Of a stretch of DNA of 64,000 nucleotides, positions 16,727 through 25,400 are shown piece by piece. The first letter of the stretch is position 1. Each line of letters begins with the position of its first letter. Under the pieces are notes generated by a model, which saw only the letters and a program-made list of their open reading frames with translations, was not told the origin of the DNA and made no database searches. Location of the stretch: assembly GCA_023397655.1 (NCBI GenBank), contig JAEWTW010000025.1, positions 1 through 64,000 on the forward strand. Reading direction: 5' to 3'. The DNA is from Bacillota bacterium (GTDB lineage Bacteria; Bacillota; Clostridia; Christensenellales; SZUA-584). The translations under genes were made by a program, and so were the position numbers.

Positions 16727-17785
16727 ATGAAGAAAGTGTTATTGATTGTTTTGTCGGGAGTTTTACTTTTGGCAATGGTACTGAGCGGCTGCGGAGGATC
16801 ACAGGACGAAAAGAAAGAACTGTATCTCTACAACTGGACAGAGTATATGCCTCCGCAAGTGTATGAGCTGTTCGAAGAAGAGACCGGCATCCGTGTCATT
16901 GAGAGCACGTTCTCATCAAACGAAGAAATGCTGGCGAAGCTGGAAGCGGGCGGTACAGACCAATATGATATGGTTGTGGCCAGCGGCTACGTGATCAACC
17001 TGATGAAGGAAAAGGGTATGATCCAGACGATTGATAAGAGCAAGATCGAAAACTTCAAAAATATTTCCCCGGCAGTGCTGGACACCGATACGGACCCCGG
17101 CAACGAATACAGCATTCCGTACATGGCTACAGTCACGGTTGTGGCGGTTAACGATGAAAAGATGGCGGAACTCGGCGTCACCATCACCAGCCTCAACGAT
17201 CTGCTGAACCCCGCTTTAGAGAACAATCTGGTGGTGCTGGACGACTCCAGAGAGCTGGTGGGCGCAGCGCTCAAAGCAACGGGTCAGAATGTGGATACGC
17301 GGGACAAGGCTACGATAGATGGCACGCTGGACTGGCTGCGTCAGCTGAAGAAAAACGTGAAGGCGTTCGACAGCGACAGCGCAAGAACGCTGCTGGCGAC
17401 CAATGAAGTGGCGGCCGGCCTCGTCTACAACATTGATGCGGGTCAGGCGATTGCAGAGAACGATCAGATTTCTGTCGTCTATACCACGGAGCCCTGTGAA
17501 GCGGCTGTGGACAATTTCGTTATTACCTCAACGTCCAAAAACAAGGAGTACGCGGAAGCTTTCATCAATTTCATACATCGCCCTGAGATATATAAGATGA
17601 TATTGGATGAATTCCCCGGCGTTTGCCTGAATGATGCCGCAAAAGAGCTGTTGGATTCCTCCTACTTCGAAAATGCGGGCAGCAACATTGAGACCAGTGA
17701 ACTTGAGAGGGCGCACTTCACTCAGGACATCGGTGATGCGGCATCCTATTATGACGATATTTTCACGAAAATGAAGTCTGAATAG
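16727..17785 (+). CDS. potD: polyamine ABC transporter substrate-binding lipoprotein (PotD-like)
   Basis: The extracellular receptor of a spermidine/putrescine-type importer. The 352-residue product has a signal peptide with lipobox LSGC (Cys near residue 23), then the PotD start YLYNWTEYMPPQVYELFEEE, IRVIESTFSSNEEMLAKL, YDMVVASGYVINLM and IPYMATVTVVAVN. In the PotD/PotF family acidic and aromatic residues hold the diamine groups; YNWTEY supplies one such set. AAAGGGGAGGG precedes the ATG. It is followed at once by a PII-like gene and the rest of the transporter. Confidence 0.9.
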   Translation: MKKVLLIVLSGVLLLAMVLSGCGGSQDEKKELYLYNWTEYMPPQVYELFEEETGIRVIESTFSSNEEMLAKLEAGGTDQYDMVVASGYVINLMKEKGMIQTIDKSKIENFKNISPAVLDTDTDPGNEYSIPYMATVTVVAVNDEKMAELGVTITSLNDLLNPALENNLVVLDDSRELVGAALKATGQNVDTRDKATIDGTLDWLRQLKKNVKAFDSDSARTLLATNEVAAGLVYNIDAGQAIAENDQISVVYTTEPCEAAVDNFVITSTSKNKEYAEAFINFIHRPEIYKMILDEFPGVCLNDAAKELLDSSYFENAGSNIETSELERAHFTQDIGDAASYYDDIFTKMKSE

Positions 17786-17797
17786 AAGGTGTTGATT

Positions 17798-18136
17798 ATG
17801 AAGAAGATCGAGATCATCACAAGACCTGAAAAGTTGGACATTGTGAAAAAAATTCTCGCGCGAAACGAGTATTCCGGAATGACAGTGACCGCGGCCATGG
17901 GCTGCGGTCACCAAAAAGGCTTACTGAAGGAATTTGAGAAGCTGAACCTTGACATCAATTTACTGCCAAAAGTTTATATCATGACCGTGGTTTGGGACGA
18001 GGATGTGGAGGAGATCATTCAGGAGCTGGTGCAGCAGGTATCCACAGGCAATGTGGGAGACGGTAAAATATTCGTATCCGATGTTCTTGATGTCATCCGT
18101 ATCCGCACGGGCGAGCGCGGTGAAAAAACACTATAG
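17798..18136 (+). CDS. PII-family regulator inside the polyamine importer operon
   Basis: A 112-residue protein of the PII (GlnB/GlnK) fold. The T-loop stretch GHQKGLLKEFEKLNLDINLLPK aligns in length with GlnB, but both tyrosines are replaced (Tyr46 by Phe, Tyr51 by Leu), so it cannot be uridylylated in the classic way. The C-terminal STGNVGDGKIFVSDVLDVIRIRTGERG matches the B/C-loop signature that binds nucleotides. AAGGTG at 17786-17791 fits the ATG at 17798. PII proteins sense ATP/ADP and 2-oxoglutarate and control transporters or enzymes; its place between potD and potA suggests it gates this importer. Confidence 0.85.
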   Translation: MKKIEIITRPEKLDIVKKILARNEYSGMTVTAAMGCGHQKGLLKEFEKLNLDINLLPKVYIMTVVWDEDVEEIIQELVQQVSTGNVGDGKIFVSDVLDVIRIRTGERGEKTL

Positions 18137-18154
18137 CTTGGAAGGTGAGAATAC

Positions 18155-19264
18155 TTGAGCGAGCCGATAATCAGCTTAAAGAACGTATCAAAAAACTTTG
18201 GCGATAACCAGGTGGTGAAGAAGGTCTGCCTTGATATCAGGGAAGGCGAGTTCTTCACGTTCCTTGGGCCTTCGGGCTGCGGAAAAACAACAACGCTGCG
18301 TCTGCTGGCGGGGTTCGAGACTCTGACGGACGGCCAGATTTTTCTTGAAGGCAGAGATGTTGCAGACATGAAGCCCAATCTGCGCAACGTCAACACCGTA
18401 TTTCAGAACTATGCGCTGTTTCCGCATATGAATACGGAGGACAACATTGCTTTTGGTCTGGTGGAAAAAAAGGAAAAGAAGCATGTCATCAGACAGAAGG
18501 TATCAGACATGCTTAAAATGGTCCAGATGGAAGGCATGGAGAAGCGGATGCCCTCGCAGATGTCCGGCGGACAGAAGCAGCGCGTCGCTATCGCCCGGGC
18601 TTTGGTTAACAACCCTAAGGTGCTGCTGCTGGACGAGCCGTTAGGCGCGCTGGATCTGAAGCTGCGAAAACAGATGCAGTTTGAGTTGAAGCATCTTCAG
18701 AAGAACCTGGGCGTCACCTTCGTGTTCGTGACACACGATCAGGAAGAAGCGCTGACAATGAGCGACAGGATCGCCGTCATGAATAACGGTATATTGGAAC
18801 AGGTGGGAACACCGGAAGAGATATACAACAAACCGGCAACTAAATTTGTTGCCGATTTTATTGGAGAGACAAATTTGCTGGACGCCTACGTCGAAAAGGT
18901 GGACGGCGAAAATCTGTATGTCAAAATGGAGTTCGGAAACGCGTGCCTGAAGGCGCGCGGATTTGTGGAAGAGGAGATGGTGTACTTATGCGTTCGGCCT
19001 GAAAACATCAAGATCACCACCGAAGAGACACCGAATTTCCGCATCTACGGCAAAGTCAAGGAGCACGTGTTCATCGGTTCCATCAACAAAACAATAGTGG
19101 AACTGGCAACGGGGCATGAAATCAAGATCACAACGCCCCAAATGGAGGATCTGTATCCGGTGGGCACGATGGTCAACATCTACTGGAAGGACAATCAGGG
19201 CGTTATACTGCACACCAAAGAGGAACAGATATACAATCTGATTGAAAGCACCGTACAGCTGTAA
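18155..19264 (+). CDS. potA: polyamine ABC transporter ATPase (PotA-like)
   Basis: A 369-residue ATP-binding subunit energising the importer at the inner face of the membrane. Walker A is GPSGCGKTT, the signature MSGGQKQRVAIARAL, Walker B LLLDEPLGALD and the switch His is in FVTHDQEEAL. A C-terminal TOBE domain (about 285-360) is typical of PotA and related CUT-type ATPases. The start is TTG at 18155 with GAAGGTGA 6 nt upstream; no ATG fits. Followed 10 nt later by the first permease. Confidence 0.93.
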   Translation: MSEPIISLKNVSKNFGDNQVVKKVCLDIREGEFFTFLGPSGCGKTTTLRLLAGFETLTDGQIFLEGRDVADMKPNLRNVNTVFQNYALFPHMNTEDNIAFGLVEKKEKKHVIRQKVSDMLKMVQMEGMEKRMPSQMSGGQKQRVAIARALVNNPKVLLLDEPLGALDLKLRKQMQFELKHLQKNLGVTFVFVTHDQEEALTMSDRIAVMNNGILEQVGTPEEIYNKPATKFVADFIGETNLLDAYVEKVDGENLYVKMEFGNACLKARGFVEEEMVYLCVRPENIKITTEETPNFRIYGKVKEHVFIGSINKTIVELATGHEIKITTPQMEDLYPVGTMVNIYWKDNQGVILHTKEEQIYNLIESTVQL

Positions 19265-19274
19265 GGAGAAAAGA

Positions 19275-20129
19275 ATGAACAGGAAATTGAAATTCAATTC
19301 CCCGCTGCTTATCATGCTCGGGCCGACAATACTGTGGATGGCCATATTCGTGCTGATACCGTTGATTAACGTTATCGAGATAAGCTTTCTGACCAAAAAT
19401 CCGAGCGGCGGGGTAGACTATCAGTTTTCCATAGCCAGCTATGCTGAGATGGTAAAGACTGATTTTCTGGTCATAATGGGACGCTCCTTTGGCCTGTCGC
19501 TGCAGACGACTGTCATCTGCCTGCTGATTGCGTATCCATTTGCCTATGTGATTGCGCACACGCCCAAGAAATACCGAAAATTTTTCGTGCTGCTCATCAT
19601 GCTGCCGTTCTGGATCAACTCCGTCATCCGAATTTATGGCTGGACAACGCTGCTGCGTAGCGAAGGAGTCATCAATACGATACTGCTGGCGCTTGGCATT
19701 ATCTCAAAACCATTAGAACTGCTGTATACCGAAGGCGCCACATTGCTGGGCATGGTGTATGAGCTCCTGCCCTTTGCGGTGCTGCCGCTTTACTCATCGA
19801 TTGACAAGCTGGACAGATCACTGCTGGAGGCGGCAAGCGATCTTGGGGCCACCAAGCCGCGGGTATTCCTCCGGGTCATATTTCCGATCACGATGCCGGG
19901 TATATTCGCGGGTTCCATACAAACCTTTATCCCGTCGCTTGGTCTATTCTATATCTCCGAAATGCTCGGCGGGGGGTCCACAATGTACATCGGCAACCTG
20001 ATTAAGAACCAATTTCTGTCGGCCCGAAACTGGCCGCTTGGCGCAGCGTTGTCAATATTCCTGATCATACTCACTTTGGTGCTGCTCAAGCTCTATACAA
20101 AAGTCGGCAGCATGGAAGACATGGCGTAA
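19275..20129 (+). CDS. potB: polyamine ABC transporter permease (PotB-like)
   Basis: A 284-residue membrane protein with about six spans. It has the ABC-permease coupling loop EAASDLGATKPRVFLRVIFPITMPGI (residues about 195-220), which docks on PotA. The start at 19275 follows AAGGAG; the upstream in-frame ATG lies inside potA. It pairs with the product at 20,146 to form the membrane channel. Confidence 0.9.
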   Translation: MNRKLKFNSPLLIMLGPTILWMAIFVLIPLINVIEISFLTKNPSGGVDYQFSIASYAEMVKTDFLVIMGRSFGLSLQTTVICLLIAYPFAYVIAHTPKKYRKFFVLLIMLPFWINSVIRIYGWTTLLRSEGVINTILLALGIISKPLELLYTEGATLLGMVYELLPFAVLPLYSSIDKLDRSLLEAASDLGATKPRVFLRVIFPITMPGIFAGSIQTFIPSLGLFYISEMLGGGSTMYIGNLIKNQFLSARNWPLGAALSIFLIILTLVLLKLYTKVGSMEDMA

Positions 20130-20145
20130 AGGGGGAGGGCTTGAT

Positions 20146-20982
20146 ATGAAGGCGATACGGAAAAAAGATAATGACAGGGAGGCGTTCCGCCCGTTATCCA
20201 TGCTATACGCATGTCTGGTATATCTGTTTTTATACCTGCCGATTATCGTCGTCATTGTATTCTCGTTTAACACCTCCAAGATCAATATTAAGTTTGAAGG
20301 TTTTACTGCGGAATGGTACATGAGGATGTTTGATAACCTCTCGCTCATGGAATCATTCCAGAACACGTTGATTGTTGCAGCCGTATCAACTGCAGTTTCC
20401 ATAGTTATAGGTACGCTTTGTGCCGTGGGCCTGTCCCGTTTTGAGTTTAAGCTAAAGGGCCTCATCACCAACTCGCTGTACATACCTATTGCCATACCGG
20501 AAATCGTGTTTGGTATTGCATTGCTTGTTTTCTTTTCTTCTATTGAAATAAAGACAGGCTTGCTGACACTCATTCTCTCACATGTTACGTTTTCTATGCC
20601 TTTTGTGGCCATCACCGTTCGATCGCGTATAGCGGGTTTTGACCGTTCGATCGAAGAGGCCGCAAGAGATTTAGGTGCAAATGAATTCCGTACATTTATG
20701 AGAGTGACTCTACCCACTATCATGCCGGGCATCATCGCAGGGGGTATGCTGGCGCTCACGCTGTCGCTGGACGACGTGGTCATCAGCTTCTTTACCTCCG
20801 GGCCGGGAAGCACGACGCTGCCCCTCAAGATATTGGGAATGGTGAAAAGAGGAGTTTCTCCGGATGTAAATGCACTATCCACTTTAGTTATCTTGGGAAC
20901 GGTCATCATCATGGCTGTTGCCAACAGCGCTCAAAGTAGACTGGAAAAAAAGCAGGGAGGTAATAATTCCAAGATTAAATAG
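20146..20982 (+). CDS. potC: polyamine ABC transporter permease (PotC-like)
   Basis: A 278-residue six-span permease, second half of the PotBC channel. The coupling loop reads EAARDLGANEFRTFMRVTLPTIMPGI near 175-200, after HVTFSMPFVAITVRSRIAG. GGGGGAGGG precedes the ATG. The C-terminus is basic and ends 52 nt before the next gene's start, which has its own GGAGG. Confidence 0.9.
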   Translation: MKAIRKKDNDREAFRPLSMLYACLVYLFLYLPIIVVIVFSFNTSKINIKFEGFTAEWYMRMFDNLSLMESFQNTLIVAAVSTAVSIVIGTLCAVGLSRFEFKLKGLITNSLYIPIAIPEIVFGIALLVFFSSIEIKTGLLTLILSHVTFSMPFVAITVRSRIAGFDRSIEEAARDLGANEFRTFMRVTLPTIMPGIIAGGMLALTLSLDDVVISFFTSGPGSTTLPLKILGMVKRGVSPDVNALSTLVILGTVIIMAVANSAQSRLEKKQGGNNSKIK

Positions 20983-21034
20983 GATTCAAAAATCAAGTTG
21001 CTTGATCAAAAAATCATTAATAAATGGAGGAATT

Positions 21035-22315
21035 ATGAGACTATTAGTTATAGGTATGGGCGGCGTCGGTCAGTCGGTCGCCATGCTGATTAAAAGAGGA
21101 GAAAAGATAAACGGTCAATGGTTGGATGCCATGGTGCTTGCAGATAACAACTTTGAGCGCGCACAAGCCGTGGCGGATGCTGTCGCAGATCCACGCTTTA
21201 TCCCGGTGAAGCTGAATGCTGACAACAAAGAAGACATCGTCGAAACCATCAAGAAGAACAACATCAACTTTGTGCTTAATGTTGTGGACCCCAATCACAA
21301 TGTGCCCATCTTTGATGCGGCTTATGAGGCGGGAGTCGGCTATATGGACTGTGCGATGACGTTGTCGCAGCGCCATCCTGAAAAGCCATACGAACTGCCC
21401 TATGTTAAGCTGGGCGATTATCAGTTTGAGCAGGGCGAAAAGTGGAAGAAAAAGAATATCATGGCCCTGGTCGGCTCCGGTGTGGAACCGGGCATCTCCG
21501 ATGTGTTTGCGAAATACGCAGAAAAACATTTGTTTGACGAGATCGACGAGATCAACGTACGCGACGGGGACAACTATACCATTCCCGGCAAGGACGTCTC
21601 CTTCGGTTTCTCCGTCTGGACGACGATTGAAGAGTGCCTGAACCCGCCGTTGGTGTGGGAGAAGGAGAGAGGCTGGTTTACCACCGAATGCTTCTCTGAA
21701 CCGGAAACGTTCTTCTTCCCGGGCGGTATCGGCAACGTGGAGGTCGTTAATATTGAGCATGAAGAAGTCATTCTGATACCCCAATACATCGAATGCAAAC
21801 GTGTCACGTTCAAGTACGGCTTGTCTAAGGAGTTCCGCACCATGCTGAAGAATCTGGAAGCGCTGGGTATGGATAAGGCCGACAAGAAGATCAGGATCGG
21901 CAATTCCGAGATCACCCCGCGTGATTTTTTGAGCGTGGTGGCGCCTTCACCGCTGGAGACAGCGTCCATCATGGAAGGCAAAGGCTGCGCCGGTACGTGG
22001 ATAACGGGCAAGAAGAACGGACTGTTCCGCTCCGTGTATATCTACCAGATCGCTGACAATCAGGAGTGCATCAAGAACTTCGGTACATCTTCTGTTGTGG
22101 CACAAACCGCAGTGGGGCCGGTGGTGATGCTCGACCTGATCGCGAACGGCATCTGGAAAACCACTGGCGTCGTGGGGCCTGAAGTATTCGATCCGGATCC
22201 GTTTGTGCTGAAGATGAGGGATTATGGATTCCCGGCGGCTCTGTATGAAAAGGATTCAGAATATGACGAGCAGTATCAGCGGGATGAGATATTCAACGAG
22301 ATGTTCAGCATCTGA
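21035..22315 (+). CDS. saccharopine-dehydrogenase-like reductase, paralogue 2
   Basis: A 426-residue relative of the protein at 15,330. It begins with the dinucleotide-binding MRLLVIGMGGVGQSVAML and shares FVLNVVDPNHNVPIFDAAYEAGV, GSGVEPGISDVFAKYAEKHLFDEIDEINVRDG, FGFSVWTTIEECLNPP and SSVVAQTAVGPVVMLDLIANGIW with it in the same order. Start 21035 has TGGAGG 8 nt upstream; a longer frame from 20918 runs through the 3' end of potC and is not used. Two such reductases flanking one importer suggest either a heteromer or forward and reverse steps on related N-substituted amines. No decarboxylase of the carboxynorspermidine route is present. Confidence 0.8.
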   Translation: MRLLVIGMGGVGQSVAMLIKRGEKINGQWLDAMVLADNNFERAQAVADAVADPRFIPVKLNADNKEDIVETIKKNNINFVLNVVDPNHNVPIFDAAYEAGVGYMDCAMTLSQRHPEKPYELPYVKLGDYQFEQGEKWKKKNIMALVGSGVEPGISDVFAKYAEKHLFDEIDEINVRDGDNYTIPGKDVSFGFSVWTTIEECLNPPLVWEKERGWFTTECFSEPETFFFPGGIGNVEVVNIEHEEVILIPQYIECKRVTFKYGLSKEFRTMLKNLEALGMDKADKKIRIGNSEITPRDFLSVVAPSPLETASIMEGKGCAGTWITGKKNGLFRSVYIYQIADNQECIKNFGTSSVVAQTAVGPVVMLDLIANGIWKTTGVVGPEVFDPDPFVLKMRDYGFPAALYEKDSEYDEQYQRDEIFNEMFSI

Positions 22316-22350
22316 ACAACAAAATAAGTACAGGAAAGCAAACGGGTGAA

Positions 22351-23709
22351 ATGATGGAGAATAAGGAAACAACGCTGAAGCATTTGAACCACATAATAGA
22401 TATTATCCACAGCAAGGAACTGACAGATACACAAAAGGAAACGGTAACGAAGGAAACCGTCGAGTATTTCGACAAGTATGTGAGCCCCGGCTGGCTGAAA
22501 TACCGCAAGTCGGTATCCACCAACGGCGCGACAGTGGAGTGGCAGGACAGGGACGAGTATTGCTGTGGGCTGTACGGCGAGGAGTTTATCGACTGCCTGG
22601 GCGGCTTCGGTATTTACACCTGCGGCCACCGCAACGAAGAGATTCTGAATACGGTGAAGGCACAGATGGAGCATCAGTGCCTTCACTCCCAGGAACTGCT
22701 GGATCCGCTCAGAGGGTATCTGGCCAAGGCGGTGTCACAGATCACGCCGGGCGATCTGGAGAAATGTTTCTTCACCAACGGCGGCGCAGAAGCGGTGGAG
22801 ATGGCGCTCAAGCTGGCGCGGGTTGCCACGGGCGGCAGGTGGTTTATATCCACAGTCGGGGCGTTCCACGGCAAGTCCATGGGCGCGATATCGATGGGTG
22901 GCAAGGCGGGCTATCGCGTGCCGTACACCCCGATGATCCAGCAGGTGCAGCACGTTGAATACGGTGTGGCTGAGGATGTGAGAAAAGCGATCCGCAATCT
23001 GCAGGCGGTGGGTGAGAAGGTCGCCGCGGTGATTCTGGAGCCCATTCAAGGCGAAGCGGGCATCATCGTGCCGCCACCGGGTTACCTCAAGGAAGTGCGC
23101 CGCATATGTGACGAGACGGGCGTGGCGCTGATATTCGACGAGATACAGACAGGCATGGGACGGACGGGTGCGATGTTCCGCTGCGAAACGGAAGACGTCG
23201 TGCCGGACATACTGGTGTTTGGCAAGGCGTTTGGGGGCGGCATCATGCCCATCACCGGCATTATCTGCCGGCCTCACATGTGGGTGGACCAGCTTGTTGA
23301 AAATCCGTGGCTGCTGGGTTCGCCCACGTTTGGCGGAAACCCGCTGGCCTGCTCAGCAGCGCTGGCAACGATCAAGTATATGCTGGATCATGATATCCCG
23401 AAGCAGTCAGCGGAAAAGGGGGACTACCTTAAAAAAGGCCTCGAAAAACTGTGGAAGAAATATCCTACGCTCGTGGAGGATGTGCGCGGTGTCGGCTTGA
23501 TGCTCGCCATGGAGTTCCATGAAAATGAGGTGGGTTATTCCGTAGCCAAGGGCATGTTCGCGAGACGGGTGCTTACGGCAGGTACGCTTGTCAACTCAAA
23601 GTGCCTGCGCTTCGAGCCCGCGGCGATTATCTCTTACGAAAATTTGGACCAGGTACTGGCCCGTATGGAGGAAGCCTTAAAGGACACCAAAGCCGAAATA
23701 GGGCTTTAG
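22351..23709 (+). CDS. patA: putrescine aminotransferase
   Basis: A 452-residue class III PLP aminotransferase that follows E. coli PatA (YgjG) along its length: ETVEYFDKYVSPGWLKYRKS, EFIDCLGGFGIYTCGHRN, CLHSQELLDPLRGYLAK, TVGAFHGKSMGAIS, ILEPIQGEAGIIVPPPGYL, IFDEIQTGMGRTGAMF and GKAFGGGIMPITGII with the Schiff-base lysine. It moves one amino group of putrescine to 2-oxoglutarate, giving 4-aminobutanal (which cyclises to pyrroline). ATG 22351 or 22354 may be used; the ribosome binding site is weak. Its product is the substrate of the next gene's enzyme. Confidence 0.93.
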   Translation: MMENKETTLKHLNHIIDIIHSKELTDTQKETVTKETVEYFDKYVSPGWLKYRKSVSTNGATVEWQDRDEYCCGLYGEEFIDCLGGFGIYTCGHRNEEILNTVKAQMEHQCLHSQELLDPLRGYLAKAVSQITPGDLEKCFFTNGGAEAVEMALKLARVATGGRWFISTVGAFHGKSMGAISMGGKAGYRVPYTPMIQQVQHVEYGVAEDVRKAIRNLQAVGEKVAAVILEPIQGEAGIIVPPPGYLKEVRRICDETGVALIFDEIQTGMGRTGAMFRCETEDVVPDILVFGKAFGGGIMPITGIICRPHMWVDQLVENPWLLGSPTFGGNPLACSAALATIKYMLDHDIPKQSAEKGDYLKKGLEKLWKKYPTLVEDVRGVGLMLAMEFHENEVGYSVAKGMFARRVLTAGTLVNSKCLRFEPAAIISYENLDQVLARMEEALKDTKAEIGL

Positions 23710-23752
23710 GCGATGAGCTTACAGCACGGCATGAGCCGGAAAGGAGTTTGAT

Positions 23753-25231
23753 ATGATTTTAAAGAAGAATTTCATTGACGGTGAATGGGTGGAATCCGTT
23801 ACCGGGAAGTCTCAGCCGGTCATCAACCCGGCCAATCAGGAGGTGCTCGCCTTCACGACCGACAGCAACGAGGAGGACACCGAGATGGCCATTGCGGCTG
23901 CCAAAAGGTCGTTCTATGAGACGCGGGAGTGGCGGGACACCAACGGTCAGGAACGGTCGGACATGATGCTGCACATCGCCGGACTGATGGACAAATACAG
24001 GGAAGAACTCGTGAAGCTGGACACGCTGGATAACGGCAAGCCGCTGAGGGAGTCCGAAGGCGACGTGGACGACGCAATCCACTGCTTCCGTTACTATGCG
24101 GGCCTGATCACAGCGCCGAGCGGCGTCACCTACGAGGTGAACAACGGCTTTGGCCCGATGCACTCGTACACCATCACCGAGCCGGTGGGTGTTGTGGGAC
24201 AGATCACGCCGTGGAACTACCCGTTGCTGATGTCCACATGGAAGCTGGCACCCGGTATCGCCGCAGGCAACAGCATCGTGTTCAAACCGAGCTCCAACTG
24301 CCCGCTGTCCACCATCCGACTTTTCGAGATATTTGAAGAGGCGGGCATGCCCAAGGGCAGCGTCAATCTGGTGTTGGGCGCGGGCCGCGCCGTGGGGCAC
24401 ACGATAGCAGCCAGCATGGATGTGGACATGGTGACATTTACCGGCTCCACGAAGGTTGGGCAATCCATCATGGCGGACGCCGTGGGCAACCTCAAAAAGA
24501 TCGGCCTGGAGCTGGGCGGTAAGTCGCCTAACGTTATATTTGAAGACTGCGACATGGAAGGCGCGCTGGAATGGGCGATGGTCGGCACATTCTTTAATCA
24601 GGGGCAGGTCTGCTCCGCCTGTGCCAGAATCTATGTACAGGATACGATACACGCGGAATTCGTGGCGAGGCTCAAAGCCAAGGTGGAGCTGATGACCATC
24701 GGCAACGGTCTCGATAACCCGGACATCGGTCCGTTGGTCTCCGAAGCGCAGATGAACGATGTGCTGGGATATATCGAGAAGGGCAAGGCCGAGGGCGCGA
24801 CGCTGGTCACCGGCGGTTACCGATATACCGAAGGCGACTGCGCGAAGGGCTTCTATGTGAAACCGACCATCTTTGACAACTGCACACAGGATATGACGAT
24901 CGTGCGGGAAGAGATATTCGGGCCGGTCTGCGCCATCATTCCATTCAGCACAGAAGCCGAAGCCATTGCGATGGCCAACGACACGGAATACGGTCTTGCC
25001 GGTGCGGTATGCACCAAGGACAGCGCCAGGGCAATCCGCGTGATGAAAGAAATCCGCGCGGGCATACTCTGGATCAATTGCTGTCAGCCCACATTCAATC
25101 AGGCGCCGTGGGGTGGCTACAAGATGAGCGGAATCGGCCGTGAGCTGTCCGTCAACGGTCTGGAGGAATACCGCGAGACAAAGCAGGTCAACATCGCGCT
25201 GGAGACCGGACCTATCGGCTGGTACAAATAG
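23753..25231 (+). CDS. aldehyde dehydrogenase (aminobutyraldehyde/betaine-aldehyde type)
   Basis: A 492-residue NAD(P)-dependent aldehyde dehydrogenase. It has ITPWNYPLLMSTWKLAP, FTGSTKVGQSI, catalytic Glu in LELGGKSPNVIF and catalytic Cys in FNQGQVCSACAR, with EEIFGPV after. The C-terminal PIGWYK is typical of the GbsA/aminoaldehyde branch. After putrescine aminotransferase the expected substrate is 4-aminobutanal, giving GABA (PatD role); betaine aldehyde is the alternative. AAAGGAG precedes the ATG by a usable distance. Last gene of the operon, followed by a strong terminator. Confidence 0.9.
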   Translation: MILKKNFIDGEWVESVTGKSQPVINPANQEVLAFTTDSNEEDTEMAIAAAKRSFYETREWRDTNGQERSDMMLHIAGLMDKYREELVKLDTLDNGKPLRESEGDVDDAIHCFRYYAGLITAPSGVTYEVNNGFGPMHSYTITEPVGVVGQITPWNYPLLMSTWKLAPGIAAGNSIVFKPSSNCPLSTIRLFEIFEEAGMPKGSVNLVLGAGRAVGHTIAASMDVDMVTFTGSTKVGQSIMADAVGNLKKIGLELGGKSPNVIFEDCDMEGALEWAMVGTFFNQGQVCSACARIYVQDTIHAEFVARLKAKVELMTIGNGLDNPDIGPLVSEAQMNDVLGYIEKGKAEGATLVTGGYRYTEGDCAKGFYVKPTIFDNCTQDMTIVREEIFGPVCAIIPFSTEAEAIAMANDTEYGLAGAVCTKDSARAIRVMKEIRAGILWINCCQPTFNQAPWGGYKMSGIGRELSVNGLEEYRETKQVNIALETGPIGWYK

Positions 25232-25255
25232 ACTTACAAAAAGCGTTGAGTTTGA

Positions 25256-25291
25256 GAGGCTATGTTCACACTAGACATAGCCTCTTTTTTC
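25256..25291 (+). terminator. terminator of the polyamine operon
   Basis: GAGGCTATGT (25256-25265) pairs exactly with ACATAGCCTC (25275-25284), followed by TTTTTT. Confidence 0.92.
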
Positions 25292-25400
25292 ACCTAAGAG
25301 AATTTGAATTAAAACACGAATGCTGTGTTGGATAGTAAATAAATATGTAGGAAACTAAAGTACGCTTGCTGCGTGGAATGTTTCAGTATCAGCAAGCAGA

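Noticed and set aside
20052..20924. 290-codon reverse-strand ORF
   Set aside because: Shadow of potC, which has clear permease motifs on the plus strand.
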